Notes under the pieces: generated by a model
The model's input: only the letters and a program-made list of their open reading frames with translations
The model's database searches: none
Told to the model about the DNA's origin: nothing
Position numbers and translations under genes: made by a program
Source of the DNA: Thoreauomyces humboldtii
Lineage: Eukaryota > Chytridiomycota > Chytridiomycetes > Spizellomycetales > Powellomycetaceae
Length of the DNA stretch: 17,388 nt
Direction of reading: 5' to 3'
NCBI GenBank assembly: GCA_027596035.1
Contig: JADGJA010000475.1
Coordinates: 1-17,388 of the forward strand
Shown here: positions 7,673 through 17,388 of the stretch, in pieces
Layout: every line of letters starts with the position of its first letter
How positions within the stretch are numbered: the stretch's first letter is position 1

Positions 7673-7832
7673 GCATCCCAGCCGGTCCGACGATCAGATG
7701 CGCCATGTCCATTGACATCATCCACAGCCACTTCATTCATCTTCTCAAAAAGTTTTCACTTTTTCTGCACTAAAGTCATGAACGCTGTGGACAAGTGGAT
7801 CATGATTGTTTCATTGTGTATCATTCCCTCCA

Positions 7833-10664
7833 TTAACGCTCTCCTGGTCGTCTTCCCGCTCCCCCGATTCCAACACCGCCTCCGCCTCCAGGTCGGAACA
7901 GAGTCTCCTCGAAAGGCTTGAACGACGTCGTCGTGCTTCTTCCACCACCGGACGAGTACGAGGACGACGTTGACGACAACGATGGCGGCGACACTGCTTC
8001 TGTTGCTGCTGCTGCTCGCGTTCTTTGCGCCGCGGCGTCGTCGAGTTCCTTGAGCATCCGCTCCACCGCCAGCGACTGCTGGGTCGGGTGGTGGCTATTG
8101 GTGCTGGCGAGCAACCCTTGGATGAGCGCGCTCGCTCCCGGGATCTGCAGGAGCGCAGAGAGGTCCGGAAGGTCCGGAAGGTCGGCCGTCGTTGCCGTCG
8201 GTGACGGCGGTGGGACCAGGGCCACGGGGGTCCAAGGTGCGTGCAGTTGTGGACGTGGAGGAGGAGGGGTTGCCTGCGAAAAGGATGGATGGGAAGGTGT
8301 CTGATGGGAAGGCGGGTGAGGACGATGCTGCAGAACCTCCACGAGAGGCTCCAAGCCTTGGACGGCCGAACTCGGCCTGGTCGGTCGAACGTCGTCGAAC
8401 GTCGACGCCTTCGGCGGATGAGATGGAGGGGTGGAGCCCGAGTGGTGCGGGTGGCGAAAGCCGGAGACGGGCGGTGACGGATACGAAGGTCTTCGAATAG
8501 AAGGGGGACAAGAGGAGAAAGCATCAGCTACGGTATCATCTCGGCGAGAGGGTAATGGGGACGACCCCCGTCTTTCTCGCTTGCCCGTCCACTCGTCCTG
8601 CGAGGCGTGCCGTTTCCTGTCGGCACGATGGTCAATCCGAATGGGTGTCCTCTCTATACCCAGCCCCATCGGCTCCGGTGATATCCGGGAGGGCAAGGAC
8701 TGGTTGGAAGGTCTTGTCTTCGCTTCCGACACAGAAAAAGATTTCACCTTGATGACTGCTTTCTCCGCCGGTCTCGGGCTAAATCTTTGCTCGTGTTTCT
8801 CCTGATGCTTCCTTAATGATTCCATCTCTGCGACGCTGAGAGGTTTATGTGAATAGTGACAATCCTTTCCTCGCCAGCAGCCACCAGAACCCTGCTTAAG
8901 ATGATAGAATACGCATGGGCTGGGAACAGCGACTCGAGACTGCTTGGCGCTTCCGGTATGTTTGTCTCCGCCTTTGATGCTGTTCTCGTCTGCACGCGAA
9001 GCTTGCACATCCTTATTGTAACGGTCCTGTTCGGACAAGATCTTTCGTTTTTCCTCATCTGTGATGGGATCATGCGAAAACTGGCATGTATCGCCGTTCG
9101 TACATCCGCCAGCTGTCCCAATATGGAATGATAGACATGGGACTTTCCGACTCCTGGCCCAGAGACATATATCTGGACACGGACCGGGATCGTGAAAGCG
9201 GCATTTCGCATTTGCCTTGGATTGCTTTCCAGAGTGCGAGTTTGGACACTTCTCCCCGAGTTTGCATTCACCAATAGCCCAAGAGTCACACGGTATCGCC
9301 GCGGCTCGAGCGGCTGAGGCTGCTTCCCGAATCTTGGCAAGCTTGCGTTCTTCGAGGGATCTGAGAACATCCTGGCGACGAGCCTCGAGCTCCGTCAACG
9401 TCGCTACTTCAGCCGGGCTTACCGCGGCCTTGACAGCAGCGCGTTCCTGCAAAACAAGACGCACTCTCCTTCAACCTCCAAAGCTCAGCGGGATTACTCT
9501 TTACACTCTGCAACTTACTTCTTCTGAGGACTTCTCCTTCCTGCTTTTGCACTTGCGGTCCTTATCCTCCATCTCCTTCAGTCTCACAGTCTCTTCACGA
9601 TCTTCCTCCCTGTCCGACTTTTTTCTGCGTTTTCCATCTTTGCCATCTGGAAGCGACCGATCCGATCTCTCTTTCGCTTTCTTTTTCTTCTCAGCATGGG
9701 AATGTTTTTCCTTGACCTTGTTCTTCTTGGAAGAAGATTTCTCTACGGACGCCCGGGAAGGACTCTCATCTCCATAAGAGTCATACTTTCGTTTGTGCTG
9801 CTTGTGAGAAGATATCGACACCGGGGACGGTTTTGGTGGCAGACTAAGATCCGCGCTGGGTCCAGAGCTATAGACAGTCCGGGGAGCTCGCGGACCGAAT
9901 TCATCATGGGAAAGTTCAGCGTCTAATCCAAATTCATCGTCAGAAAGATCAGCGTCCAATCCGCCCAATCCGCTATCAGATATCTCTCCATCCTCGAGAG
10001 ACGATTCCAAGTTCTTCATCGTATTATGCGCCACTTCGGGGATCACGACCGGTTGCGACAACTTTTGGTTATCAGACACGCTGGGAATGTCTGATGCAAA
10101 ATCCGATCTTGGTTCCAAGACAGGCAAATCGAAACAATCTGAAGCCCGTGTATCATCCAGAGACAGAGGAGGTGGCGTAGGTTTGGCAACTCCCTTTTTC
10201 CAAACATTCGAAAAACTCGATGCCGCAGCGGCAAGGGCGCCAAAATTCTTGAAAGCGTTAGCGACTTCCTCGCTGCTAAGGACCATTCCACCACTTGGGG
10301 ACACCCGCGTTGTTTCCGATGCAGCTTTCAAAGGGTCGGGCAACACCATTGATAAAGAAGACACGTCTATGGTCCTTTTGCTAACCGTCGCGTCATTCGG
10401 CGGAGCCGGTAATGTAGAGAAGAGGGCTCGACGCCGCTCTTCAAGGGTTGAAGGAAGATCCGAGCCAGGCTGAGGCGCAACACCATTGATAATAGAGCTC
10501 TTTGAAAGACTTGAGGTAGGAAGACTTGAAGTAGGGGACTCCGATGACGAAGTGGGAGAAGATCGAAGCGGCGGCCCCAATGCGTTCAGAATGAACCTCC
10601 GGCGCTCAGCTGGAGTCATTTCAGGTGTATGTACAGCAAAAGCCGAAGTCTGCACAGAGGACAT
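7833..10664 (-). CDS. Triple CCCH zinc-finger protein
   Basis: Probable RNA-binding protein, nuclear by composition. Exons: 10664-9519 and 9446-7833; intron 72 bp (GTAAGT, TTTTGCAG), phase 0; 919 residues. Residues 1-380 are low-complexity with acidic patches and an internal repeat (DLSDDEFG / ELSHDEFG), then a Lys/Arg/Glu-rich segment continuing into a charged helix up to about 430. Three fingers follow: C-X7-C-X5-C-X3-H (435-453), C-X10-C-X5-C-X3-H (486-507) and C-X11-C-X5-C-X3-H (560-582). A further C-X2-H-X4-C-X3-C cluster (464-476) lies between the first two. The C-terminal third is Pro/Ser-rich with a short DLPDLPDLSALL segment. The first ATG of the frame is at 10664. I do not recognise a named orthologue. 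Confidence 0.87.
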
Positions 10665-11281
10665 TGAACCCACAGTCGGACGTATCAATCCGACTTTGCC
10701 AGCAGTACGACTGTCACGGTATAGTGCCGCTTGGAGATTTCCGCTCGACGGTCGTGCTTGGGTCCTGTCCGCTCAGCGCATGAGAAAATCACAGGGAACG
10801 GGAAAGGAGTGAACCTGTCTCCTTCCTGCAGTACGCCTTGTTCTCACACCTGATCGTTCTTGTTCGCTTGAGACTCCTCTGCGCTCGCACTGGCGTTGCT
10901 GGCGTGGATAAAACGGCGTGGGAATGAAGGGTCGGTTGGGTGCAAGTGCGCTTGTGCGTGCGGGCGGGAGCTGAGTAGAGGGGGTTGGCTGTGCAGGTTC
11001 ATATCCACGTTTCCGCTCGCTCTGTCCAAGCAGGCCTTGCGGGGCGGTCCCCGCCCTCAAAGTACAATTGTAAAAGAACGATGCAAGCGACGACGCATCA
11101 ACGCATCAGTCCCAAAGCGCCTGATATAATGCCGCATGTCTTGACTTCGTGCCATTACTTTGACTCTGCCTCCATCAAATACCAAAAGTGTACCTTGAAT
11201 AACTTGCGTGGAAACAGCAAGCCCAAAAAGAAACAGGAAAACGTGGCCGCTGCGAAACTCCCAATTTCCTAGCTGTCCCTC
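10665..11281 (-). promoter_or_regulatory. Upstream region of the CCCH gene
   Basis: 617 bp between the CCCH gene start and the stop of the next minus-strand gene. It should hold the CCCH promoter and 5' leader and the 3' UTR of the F-box-like gene. A minimal upstream open frame (ATG CGC TGA, 10781-10773) lies 108 nt before the CCCH ATG. No further gene is supported, and no canonical AATAAA was seen after 11282 on the minus strand. Confidence 0.5.
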
Positions 11282-12412
11282 TTATCCACCGCCCATCATA
11301 CCTCGAAGATGTCTTATCAACTTTGCGCCGCTCCCCTCGACCAGTGCTCTGTTCCGGAGGGAAAGGTCATCCAACTTGCCGCCCGCGTCCAGGTACCTCT
11401 TCCAGACCCTCTTCCCGCGCTCCGCGGAGAGGGTCCCGTTGGCCTCCCTCTGACGTCTCTCGATGGCCCTGACGTGGTCCCTCACGCCGATCCCGAGGTT
11501 GACCAGGATGGCCCCGGTGTCACCTGCATGTCGGGCATGCCAGCCGTCGTCGCGACAGGTGACGTGGTCCCACACGAACGCTTCTGCAGCGGCGACGGGG
11601 ACCGGGAGGGCGGACGGGATGCCGTGAGCCCACTCGGAGATCTCCTTCACGTGGTGCCAAGCGTGCACGTCGAGGGCCCACACGTCCACAAGAGGAGAGT
11701 AGAGAAGGTAGGCGAACGTCTGCACGTCTGCATAGAGACACCCGTCGTCCAGACGATCTGCCAGACGGTCCCGCAGGAGGACCCTGTCAATGGACTCTGG
11801 GGAAGACGCTTCAACGCGCTCCAGTATCCCCTTTACGGCGGAAGCCGTCCCTCGAACGATGGAGGCGGCGAGACAATGCGTTTTCCAACTTCGCGTGGAG
11901 GAGGCGAAAGGTTCCATGTCGATCATGGCCATGGCGACGGGGAGTCGGGAGGACAGGGAACTAACAAAGTAGCGCATGCCGGGACTGTCGGCCGGTTCGA
12001 GGTCGATCGGATAGGCTAGATGTCGCTTGGCGATCGACTCGTGACCGATCCGGGTTGTCACGTCGTGGGTCCACAGGGGCTGTCGGGCTTCGTTCACGAC
12101 GTGTCGGTAGTCCATGTCGGCCCGTTCGAACTTGAGAAGCAGTGTTCCTATCCACTCGTCATCGACGGCATTTAGGAGCTGAAGGGCCTGAAAGGCCTGG
12201 AGAGGGTCTGAGAGGATGTCAATGCGACGTGACAGAAGGTCCATGCACTGGCCGCGGGTCCAGGTCACGGTGTCGGTCGTGTAAGCAATATACTTGCGGA
12301 CAGCGGGCAGAGGGAGACGGGAGAGGTTGTGGGTCCGTCGATCGAAGGGCTGCTGCAAGAACGGCACGTAGGCCCAGATAACGGCAAGGAGTTCGGTTGG
12401 GAGACGGTCCAT
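11282..12412 (-). CDS. F-box-like uncharacterised protein
   Basis: A single exon of 376 residues. The start at 12412 has a good context (CGTACCATGG) and begins MDRLPTELLAVIWAYVPF, which matches the opening LPxELL..I..Y..F pattern of F-box and F-box-like domains that dock onto Skp1 of SCF ubiquitin ligases. The rest is mainly helical with repeated Ala/Leu-rich stretches (for example CLAASIVRGTASAVKGILERV and TFAYLLYSPLVDVWALDVHAW), weakly reminiscent of degenerate ankyrin-type substrate-binding repeats. No transmembrane segment. The frame extends upstream of 12412, but that part overlaps the leader of the divergent gene and looks non-coding. The substrate is unknown, and the F-box call rests on a short motif only. 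Confidence 0.72.
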   Translation of the reverse strand: MDRLPTELLAVIWAYVPFLQQPFDRRTHNLSRLPLPAVRKYIAYTTDTVTWTRGQCMDLLSRRIDILSDPLQAFQALQLLNAVDDEWIGTLLLKFERADMDYRHVVNEARQPLWTHDVTTRIGHESIAKRHLAYPIDLEPADSPGMRYFVSSLSSRLPVAMAMIDMEPFASSTRSWKTHCLAASIVRGTASAVKGILERVEASSPESIDRVLLRDRLADRLDDGCLYADVQTFAYLLYSPLVDVWALDVHAWHHVKEISEWAHGIPSALPVPVAAAEAFVWDHVTCRDDGWHARHAGDTGAILVNLGIGVRDHVRAIERRQREANGTLSAERGKRVWKRYLDAGGKLDDLSLRNRALVEGSGAKLIRHLRGMMGGG

Positions 12413-12497
12413 GGTACGTGGGGGGCACTGACGGGCGTAGAGACGAGGAGCAAACTTACGACCGGTGGTGAGTGGTGAGCGGTGACAAGCGAGTGCC

Positions 12498-12519
12498 GCA
12501 GAGCAGAGCAGAGCAGAGC
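12498..12519. repeat. (GCAGA)n microsatellite
   Basis: Just over four perfect 5-bp units within the divergent promoter. Such arrays change length easily and could vary between strains. Confidence 0.9.
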
Positions 12520-12817
12520 GAGCAGCCGCCACCCCCTGAGCCTCCCACTCCTCCCGACGACGACGACCCTCTGTGCTCGTCCCAACATCTCTCATCCTTG
12601 TTTTTAGCCTCCCAGCTCCTCCCACGGCTAAGGGTAGGCCAGACGCTGGTACCCAGCATTCAGCCCGTTCCGTCCTCAAGCGCAGCCAAGAGACACACAA
12701 GACCGGCATTGCAACGAAGAGTGAAGCGATCTCCAAGTCGGCATTTCTCCTCACCCATTCCCAGTTCCGACACCCTTGCCAACTACTACACTACTGCCCT
12801 TCCTTTCCTTTCGCTTC

Positions 12818-12837
12818 CTTGAGCTTGAGCTTGAGCT
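12818..12837. repeat. (CTTGAG)n microsatellite
   Basis: Three perfect 6-bp units plus two bases, 23 nt before the MGA2 start codon. Confidence 0.9.
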
Positions 12838-12859
12838 ATTACGTCAACGAATCGGCTGG

Positions 12860-15800
12860 ATGGGCAGTTTCTGTACCGAGTCCTACATGATGTCTCCCGA
12901 ACCAGTCGAGCCGAGCCATCCGAAGAGGGAGGAATCCCCGTCGGACTCAGCATACTCTTCGGGGCATCCTAGCGACGCCGATCGATGTTCACCTTCACCA
13001 CCATCATCTCCTACAATCAGTCATCCGAATTCCTACGTCCTTCCAGCTTCGATTTCTCCTGCGGTCTACTGCGAGATGGCGATGGATCTAGCGTCCCGCA
13101 CTGCACCTCGGCCCACCTCCCTCATTCCAAAACCGCCACAAACTGCACAGAAACCTTCACCACCACCGATACAGGTGTTTGCTCCTGCAACCACGGCTTT
13201 CGAGGATGTTGCAAATCAAGCGAACCCTGGACAGATGGATATTTCGTTTAGCGCACGGGTAGCAGCAGCCCTCATGGTCCCGGCCCTTCCAGAGCCGGTG
13301 AGCACCGGTCCACCAGAATTCGACCCAGCAATGGCAAAGTACAGAATGGACGTCAAACATGGATTCCGTTCCTCAGGCCTACAGGTCAGGGTCCTTGGCG
13401 TTCCCCAACAAAACGCAAAGTCTCGCGTTGAGACGCAGATCAAACTCTGTCTGCAGCTTGTCACCGACAAAGGGGACAAAGTCCCTCGGTACTCGCACCT
13501 GCGCCTACCGGAATATCTTGTAGCGCGGGAAAAGAAGCGCAGGGCTGAGGACGACGACGGAGCGCACCCACCGCCGGACACGGCCGTACTCAGTCTCGAC
13601 ACTGTGGTTGTGTGCGCGTCCGATATCGAACGTACCGTCGTTACCTGCAACGGTTGCATACATCGCGAGCGCAAGAGGGCGAAGAAGAAAGACAGCAATC
13701 TCGTTTCGAACTTTCCTCTTGGCCCCAAAGGAGAGGAGATTCTCGATGCCGAGACCTTGCACTTGGAACAGAAAAAGGTGGTGCTGTTAAACTGCTTGCA
13801 GCTCGTGGATTTCAGCAGCGGGGACACCATTCTGCCTACTCGTATCACCTGCTACTGTCGGCATCACGGAGAAAAGCTCGGCTTTTGGTGAGTCTGCCGA
13901 GGCGAGTCGCTGTTGTAGATGTTGAAACTAAAGCGCTCTGATGTTGTAGCGTATACTTCATGGCTCGAGATTACACTGGCAAAATAGTCGCCACTGGAAT
14001 GTCCCCACCGATCCTGATTACAGATGACCACAAGTCGTCCAAAGCCTCACGACCAACTGCTGCTCGAAAGCGCGCCCGCGTGGAAGAGGCCACTTCTACA
14101 GAGAATGGCATGCCATCTCCGCCACGGCGGCGTCAGTCTACCTTCCGCAGCACCAGCGAGGATGAACTGATGCGTCTCGAATCGGCGATTGTATCTCCCT
14201 CACCTGCAGCGGCGCAGATCTCCATCACTCCGCCAATCGAGGAGGTTCTCGACCTCTTGGAAGCGTCTAGTTCGGAAAGTTTGGAGACCATCATGGCACC
14301 CACTCATAGCGAACACCCCATCAGCCCCATCTCCCCAGTCCAAAGCGCAGTATCGCATCAAAGCGATTCCCCGCTCATACCAGACTTGCAGCACATCCCG
14401 GAATTCGCAGAAATGCAGACCAATCTGGGCTATCTACCCTTCCATTTGGACAACTCGCAATTTCTGTCTGACCTGGAACCCATGCTGGACACGGATTATG
14501 CGATGTTGACTGATTACATCAATCAGTCACCACCAGACCTACCTTCGACTGAGCTTGATGTAGTAGGCTTTCCTGCATCGTTACAAGGCGCGCCTCAGCA
14601 GTCACCCATCATCCAACAGATCTCTCAGATAAACAGGGTGATCCCGGCAGAGGGGCCGCTGCACGGCGGATTGGAAGTCACTATTCTTGGTAGTGGTTTT
14701 TATGGTAAATCAAGAATCGTCTTTAACGCACCTTCCTAGTTGCGACTTCTTACCGTGTCTATTTCTTTCTCTCTTTCCTCGTACAGACGGTCTAACGGTT
14801 ACCTTCGGCGGCATTCCTGCTGCGCGTACCCACTTTTGGGGCGAGACAACTATGGTTTGCGTCCTACCCCCATCCCCTGTTCCCGGTCCGGTGCCCGTAT
14901 GTTTGAAGGAGGCTCCAGGGCTGTGCGACCGCGACGACCCCGTATTCACTTACAAGGACGATGCCGACCGTGCTCTCATGGAGCTTGCTCTTCAAGTTCT
15001 CGGTTTGCGTATGACCGGAAAGCTCGAAGACGCGAGACAGGTAGCCATGCGCATCGTCGCGGATCCCACTGCCAGTCCCGGACCAAGTGGAGACGGTGTT
15101 TCTACAGGGACACCGCAGAACCGGGCTCTCGCCATGGATGCACTTCGTCGATCTCTTGGCGTCGAGACACTTCGGAAGCCTGACATGGAAAGGCTACTTC
15201 TGCAGATCCTGTGCGATGTTCGGGGTGAAGGGTGGACCGGTCCCACCACCCGTACCGATGCCGGACAGACATTGCTGCAGCTTGCTATAGTGGGCAGGAT
15301 GACCACGTTGGCGAAGTGGATCGTGCACGAAGGATGCTGTGAGCTAGACAACAGGGATGTCAATGGGTTCACGGCCATGCATCTTGCTGCTTGGAACGGC
15401 ATGTGGAGCACCGTGCTGGTTTTGCTGGAAGGTAAGAGTGTTCAGTGCGTTCAAAAGAATCTGTTCGCTAAGAAGAGACTGAACTTGAATTTGCCGTGCC
15501 CTGCGTTCCAGCTGGCGGAGATCGAACAGCCTACACCATGCAAGGTTTTCAACCTGTCCATCTTGCTGTCGCAGCCGGTCACAATGAGGTAAATATCGAA
15601 TATGGATCAGTTTTCTTTTCCTCCGGCCAACATTACCCTAATGACAACCTGTAGGTCGTTCGGTTGCTTTTGACGTACAGTCCTGCTCCTATGTCCAGCA
15701 GCGGAGATGAAGCTCTTATCTATGACCGCCATGACGCAGAAGAAGCCGCTAACGACGCCGACAGCGAGTCCTCTCCGGATAAGCTTCCCGCTTCACCTTC

Positions 15801-17041
15801 GTCTTTAGTGCCATCTCCGCGAACCTCCGTCCTTCCCTCAGTCTCTCCGTCCATCGCGTCACATCTGGATACCGACGATGACGACAAGTCGGATCAAGAT
15901 TTTGGCACGTTCGACGGAGAAAATAGCATCCGCGGCACCATCCGATCGCAGCGCACGCGGTTTGTCGATCGTCCGCGTAGAGGCAAGCGCGGGCGAGGTG
16001 GACGCGGAGGAGCTGGAACGCAGAACCGCAGCATCGCGGCTGCCACGCTACCCGCTAGCTCCGAGATTGCTTTGGGTGATCCCGGATCCGGGTCTGACAA
16101 CGACGACGATGAGGACCTGGCAATGCGTCGAAAGGGCGAAATGGATCCTTACCGCAAGGTAGCGATCGAAGACGAGATCAGGCCTACCATCACCGCGGAA
16201 GAGCTCTTATTCAATCTGACCGCTGAAGAAGGAGGAGCCAAAGGAAAAGGCGGGTCGTGGTTTACGCCACTCGCTCAGATACCAGCGCTCTTGGCCATGC
16301 CGATCACGCTATCGGCCGGCGCTCTGTTCGGAACCAGGGCGGTCGCCGTAGAGGCTGGTGTGATGGGCAAGACGGAGGAACCGGATCTTCCTCCACCACC
16401 ATACACCGCCGCAGCCGACCATCATGCGCATCAACACCATCCATCATCTGTCGACGACGTGACTGATTCCGGTCTGCAGTATCCGACGCCATCAACGCCG
16501 ACAAGCCACTTTTGGCACTCTACGCACGATGCCGATCTCATCTACCTCAACAGCGACCTAGCTCACATCCCATGCGACTGCGTCAGTTACGCTGGCACCC
16601 ACGAGACCCGCTGCACGAGGTATCAGGCCATGCTGGAGCGAAGACGGGAAATCTCGGCCATCTTGGCGGCGGGAGGCAAGGGCACCAAGGGATGGGGATT
16701 TTGGGTCCCGATTTTACTTTGTGAGTATAAATCCCTCTGCGCACCCTTTTCATTTTCGAAGATCGACTGACGGATTCAACCTCCTGTATCTGTATCCCTC
16801 TTTTGCATCTCCAGTGATCATCATCGTGATTCTGTGTCGACTGCTCGTTTCGAACCAGGACGTCGAGCAGCTCATGCGACGGATCGAGAATGTCCACGTG
16901 GACGTGCTGGGACCTGTTCGGAGCTGGTTCTCCGAGGCCAAGCAGTGGAGCGCCGACCAAGGGGAGGAGGCCAGAGCATGGTTGGCAACCGTAGAGCAGA
17001 AGGGCAGGACTGTAGTTCGCGTCGGAAGGTTAGTCGTCTGA
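12860..17041 (+). CDS. MGA2: Mga2/Spt23-type ER membrane-bound transcription factor
   Basis: Lipid-saturation-sensing activator of fatty-acid desaturase (OLE1) genes; in yeast an ER-anchored precursor is ubiquitinated by Rsp5 and processed by the proteasome to free the N-terminal part. Six exons: 12860-13887, 13950-14704, 14787-15431, 15512-15588, 15655-16720, 16815-17041; introns 62, 82, 80, 66 and 94 bp; 1265 residues. Conserved N-terminal domain at about 160-360, where the first join restores GFCVYFMARDYTG. IPT/TIG domain at about 567-655 (LGSGFYDGLTVTFGG across the second join). Three ankyrin repeats at about 752-848, split by two introns. PPxY motif ending at Tyr1085. Transmembrane helix at about 1184-1198 (FWVPILLLIIIVILC), created by the last join, then a tail of about 67 residues predicted to be luminal. 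Basic clusters RERKRAKKK and RKRAR could be nuclear signals. The start context is poor; Met at 12887 is the alternative. Confidence 0.95.
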
Positions 17042-17388
17042 CAGAGTAACACTGAGGCGTTTTTGTAGAGAGATGTAATATATCAAGTACGAGCCGATGT
17101 CATTTGTGGATCTGAAATTCGTCAACTAGTAAAAACGGCGACATGATTCCGCGCAGGCTGCGTTCGCATTGGGACATCCCAAAGTACCGCCAACCCCGTC
17201 GCTTGCAAGAGATTGACAGGCGGATGACTGACTGGAGGCCGCAGCTCCGCAGCTCCGCAAAGCCCGAAACTGCACAACACTCGCAGCACACGACTCACCG
17301 CATGTGTTTCGCCGCCGGATTTGTGACATCATGCTGGGAAGCTTTCCTTTTCCCTTTCTTCCCAACCTCCCTCGCCGTGAATTCTTGC
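17042..17388. other. Intergenic region downstream of MGA2
   Basis: 347 bp to the window edge. It should include the MGA2 3' UTR; no perfect AATAAA was seen. A two-copy GCAGCTCC repeat is at 17241-17256, and a CRE-like TGACATCA at 17324-17331 is followed by a pyrimidine-rich stretch, so the right end might be the promoter of a rightward gene outside the window. No gene is supported inside. Confidence 0.45.

Larger units (their letters stand above)
12413..12859. promoter_or_regulatory. Divergent promoter, F-box-like gene / MGA2
   Basis: 447 bp between divergent starts. It contains a pentanucleotide array (GCAGA)n of just over four copies at 12498-12519 and a hexanucleotide array (CTTGAG)n of just over three copies at 12818-12837, the latter probably in the MGA2 5' leader. 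No obvious TATA box was recognised and no separate gene is supported. Confidence 0.5.

Noticed and set aside
7141..7740. Minus-strand 199-codon frame opposite the BORCS7-like gene
   Set aside because: Gly/Val/Arg-rich antisense shadow of a GC-rich coding region. The plus frame has a plausible helical protein and a following AATAAA.
8403..8414. Palindrome CGCCTTCGGCG resembling the PUS7-intron hairpins
   Set aside because: It has a TTC centre but lies in the CCCH coding sequence, is short, has a different stem, and has no paired hairpin; likely coincidence.
11309..12019. 236-codon plus-strand open frame opposite the F-box-like gene
   Set aside because: It is the antisense shadow of the 376-residue gene. 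The translation lacks domain-like sequence, and the minus frame has an F-box-like start with a good initiation context.
12413..12754. N-terminal extension of the F-box-like protein upstream of 12412
   Set aside because: The frame stays open, but the translation is low-complexity, crosses the GCAGA microsatellite and runs into the divergent gene's leader, while the ATG at 12412 has a good context and starts the F-box-like motif.
1..17388. tRNA, rRNA, CRISPR, transposase or retroelement genes
   Set aside because: No tRNA arms with A/B boxes, conserved rRNA segments, regular spaced repeats, or transposase, integrase or reverse transcriptase motifs were seen by eye on either strand.

Overview
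The window looks like nuclear DNA of a fungus. Genes are dense on both strands and most are interrupted by short spliceosomal introns (about 62-156 bp, GT..AG). The gene set includes a fungal-type profilin and an ER-anchored Mga2/Spt23-type transcription factor, a family known from fungi. I cannot place it more finely. A BORCS7-like candidate next to an Mga2 homologue would fit an early-diverging (zoosporic or mucoromycete-like) fungus, but that is inference. No bacterial, plasmid, CRISPR, rRNA or tRNA signal was found.

Layout. 1-1589 has no convincing gene. It holds a perfect 17-bp inverted repeat (517-557) and a tandem repeat of about 67 bp with nested 14-bp duplications (1235-1460). 1590-2097 (-) is a weak two-exon candidate for a small membrane protein. 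2517-3335 (+) is profilin in five exons. 3685-6769 (-) is the tRNA/mRNA pseudouridine synthase Pus7 (TruD family) in five exons; its first intron carries an array of GC-rich double hairpins. 7213-7617 (+) is a 134-residue protein with tentative resemblance to BORCS7. 7833-10664 (-) is a 919-residue triple-CCCH zinc-finger protein in two exons. 11282-12412 (-) is a 376-residue protein with an F-box-like start. 12860-17041 (+) is the Mga2/Spt23 homologue in six exons. It has an N-terminal conserved domain, an IPT/TIG domain, ankyrin repeats, a PPxY motif and a C-terminal transmembrane helix. 17042-17388 is intergenic and may be the promoter of a gene beyond the window.

The genes are independent housekeeping and regulatory units, not a pathway cluster. 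Two divergent pairs share promoters: Pus7 with the BORCS7-like gene, and the F-box-like gene with MGA2. Exon joins were derived by hand from splice consensus, reading frame and family conservation. Every join in profilin, PUS7 and MGA2 is frame-consistent, and most restore family-typical sequence.

The most unusual structure is the hairpin array in PUS7 intron 1. It has five related palindromes with a shared CTTCG centre, and a two-hairpin unit is repeated at a 70-bp period. It resembles the mobile double-hairpin elements known from some fungal mitochondrial genomes, but here it sits in a nuclear intron.
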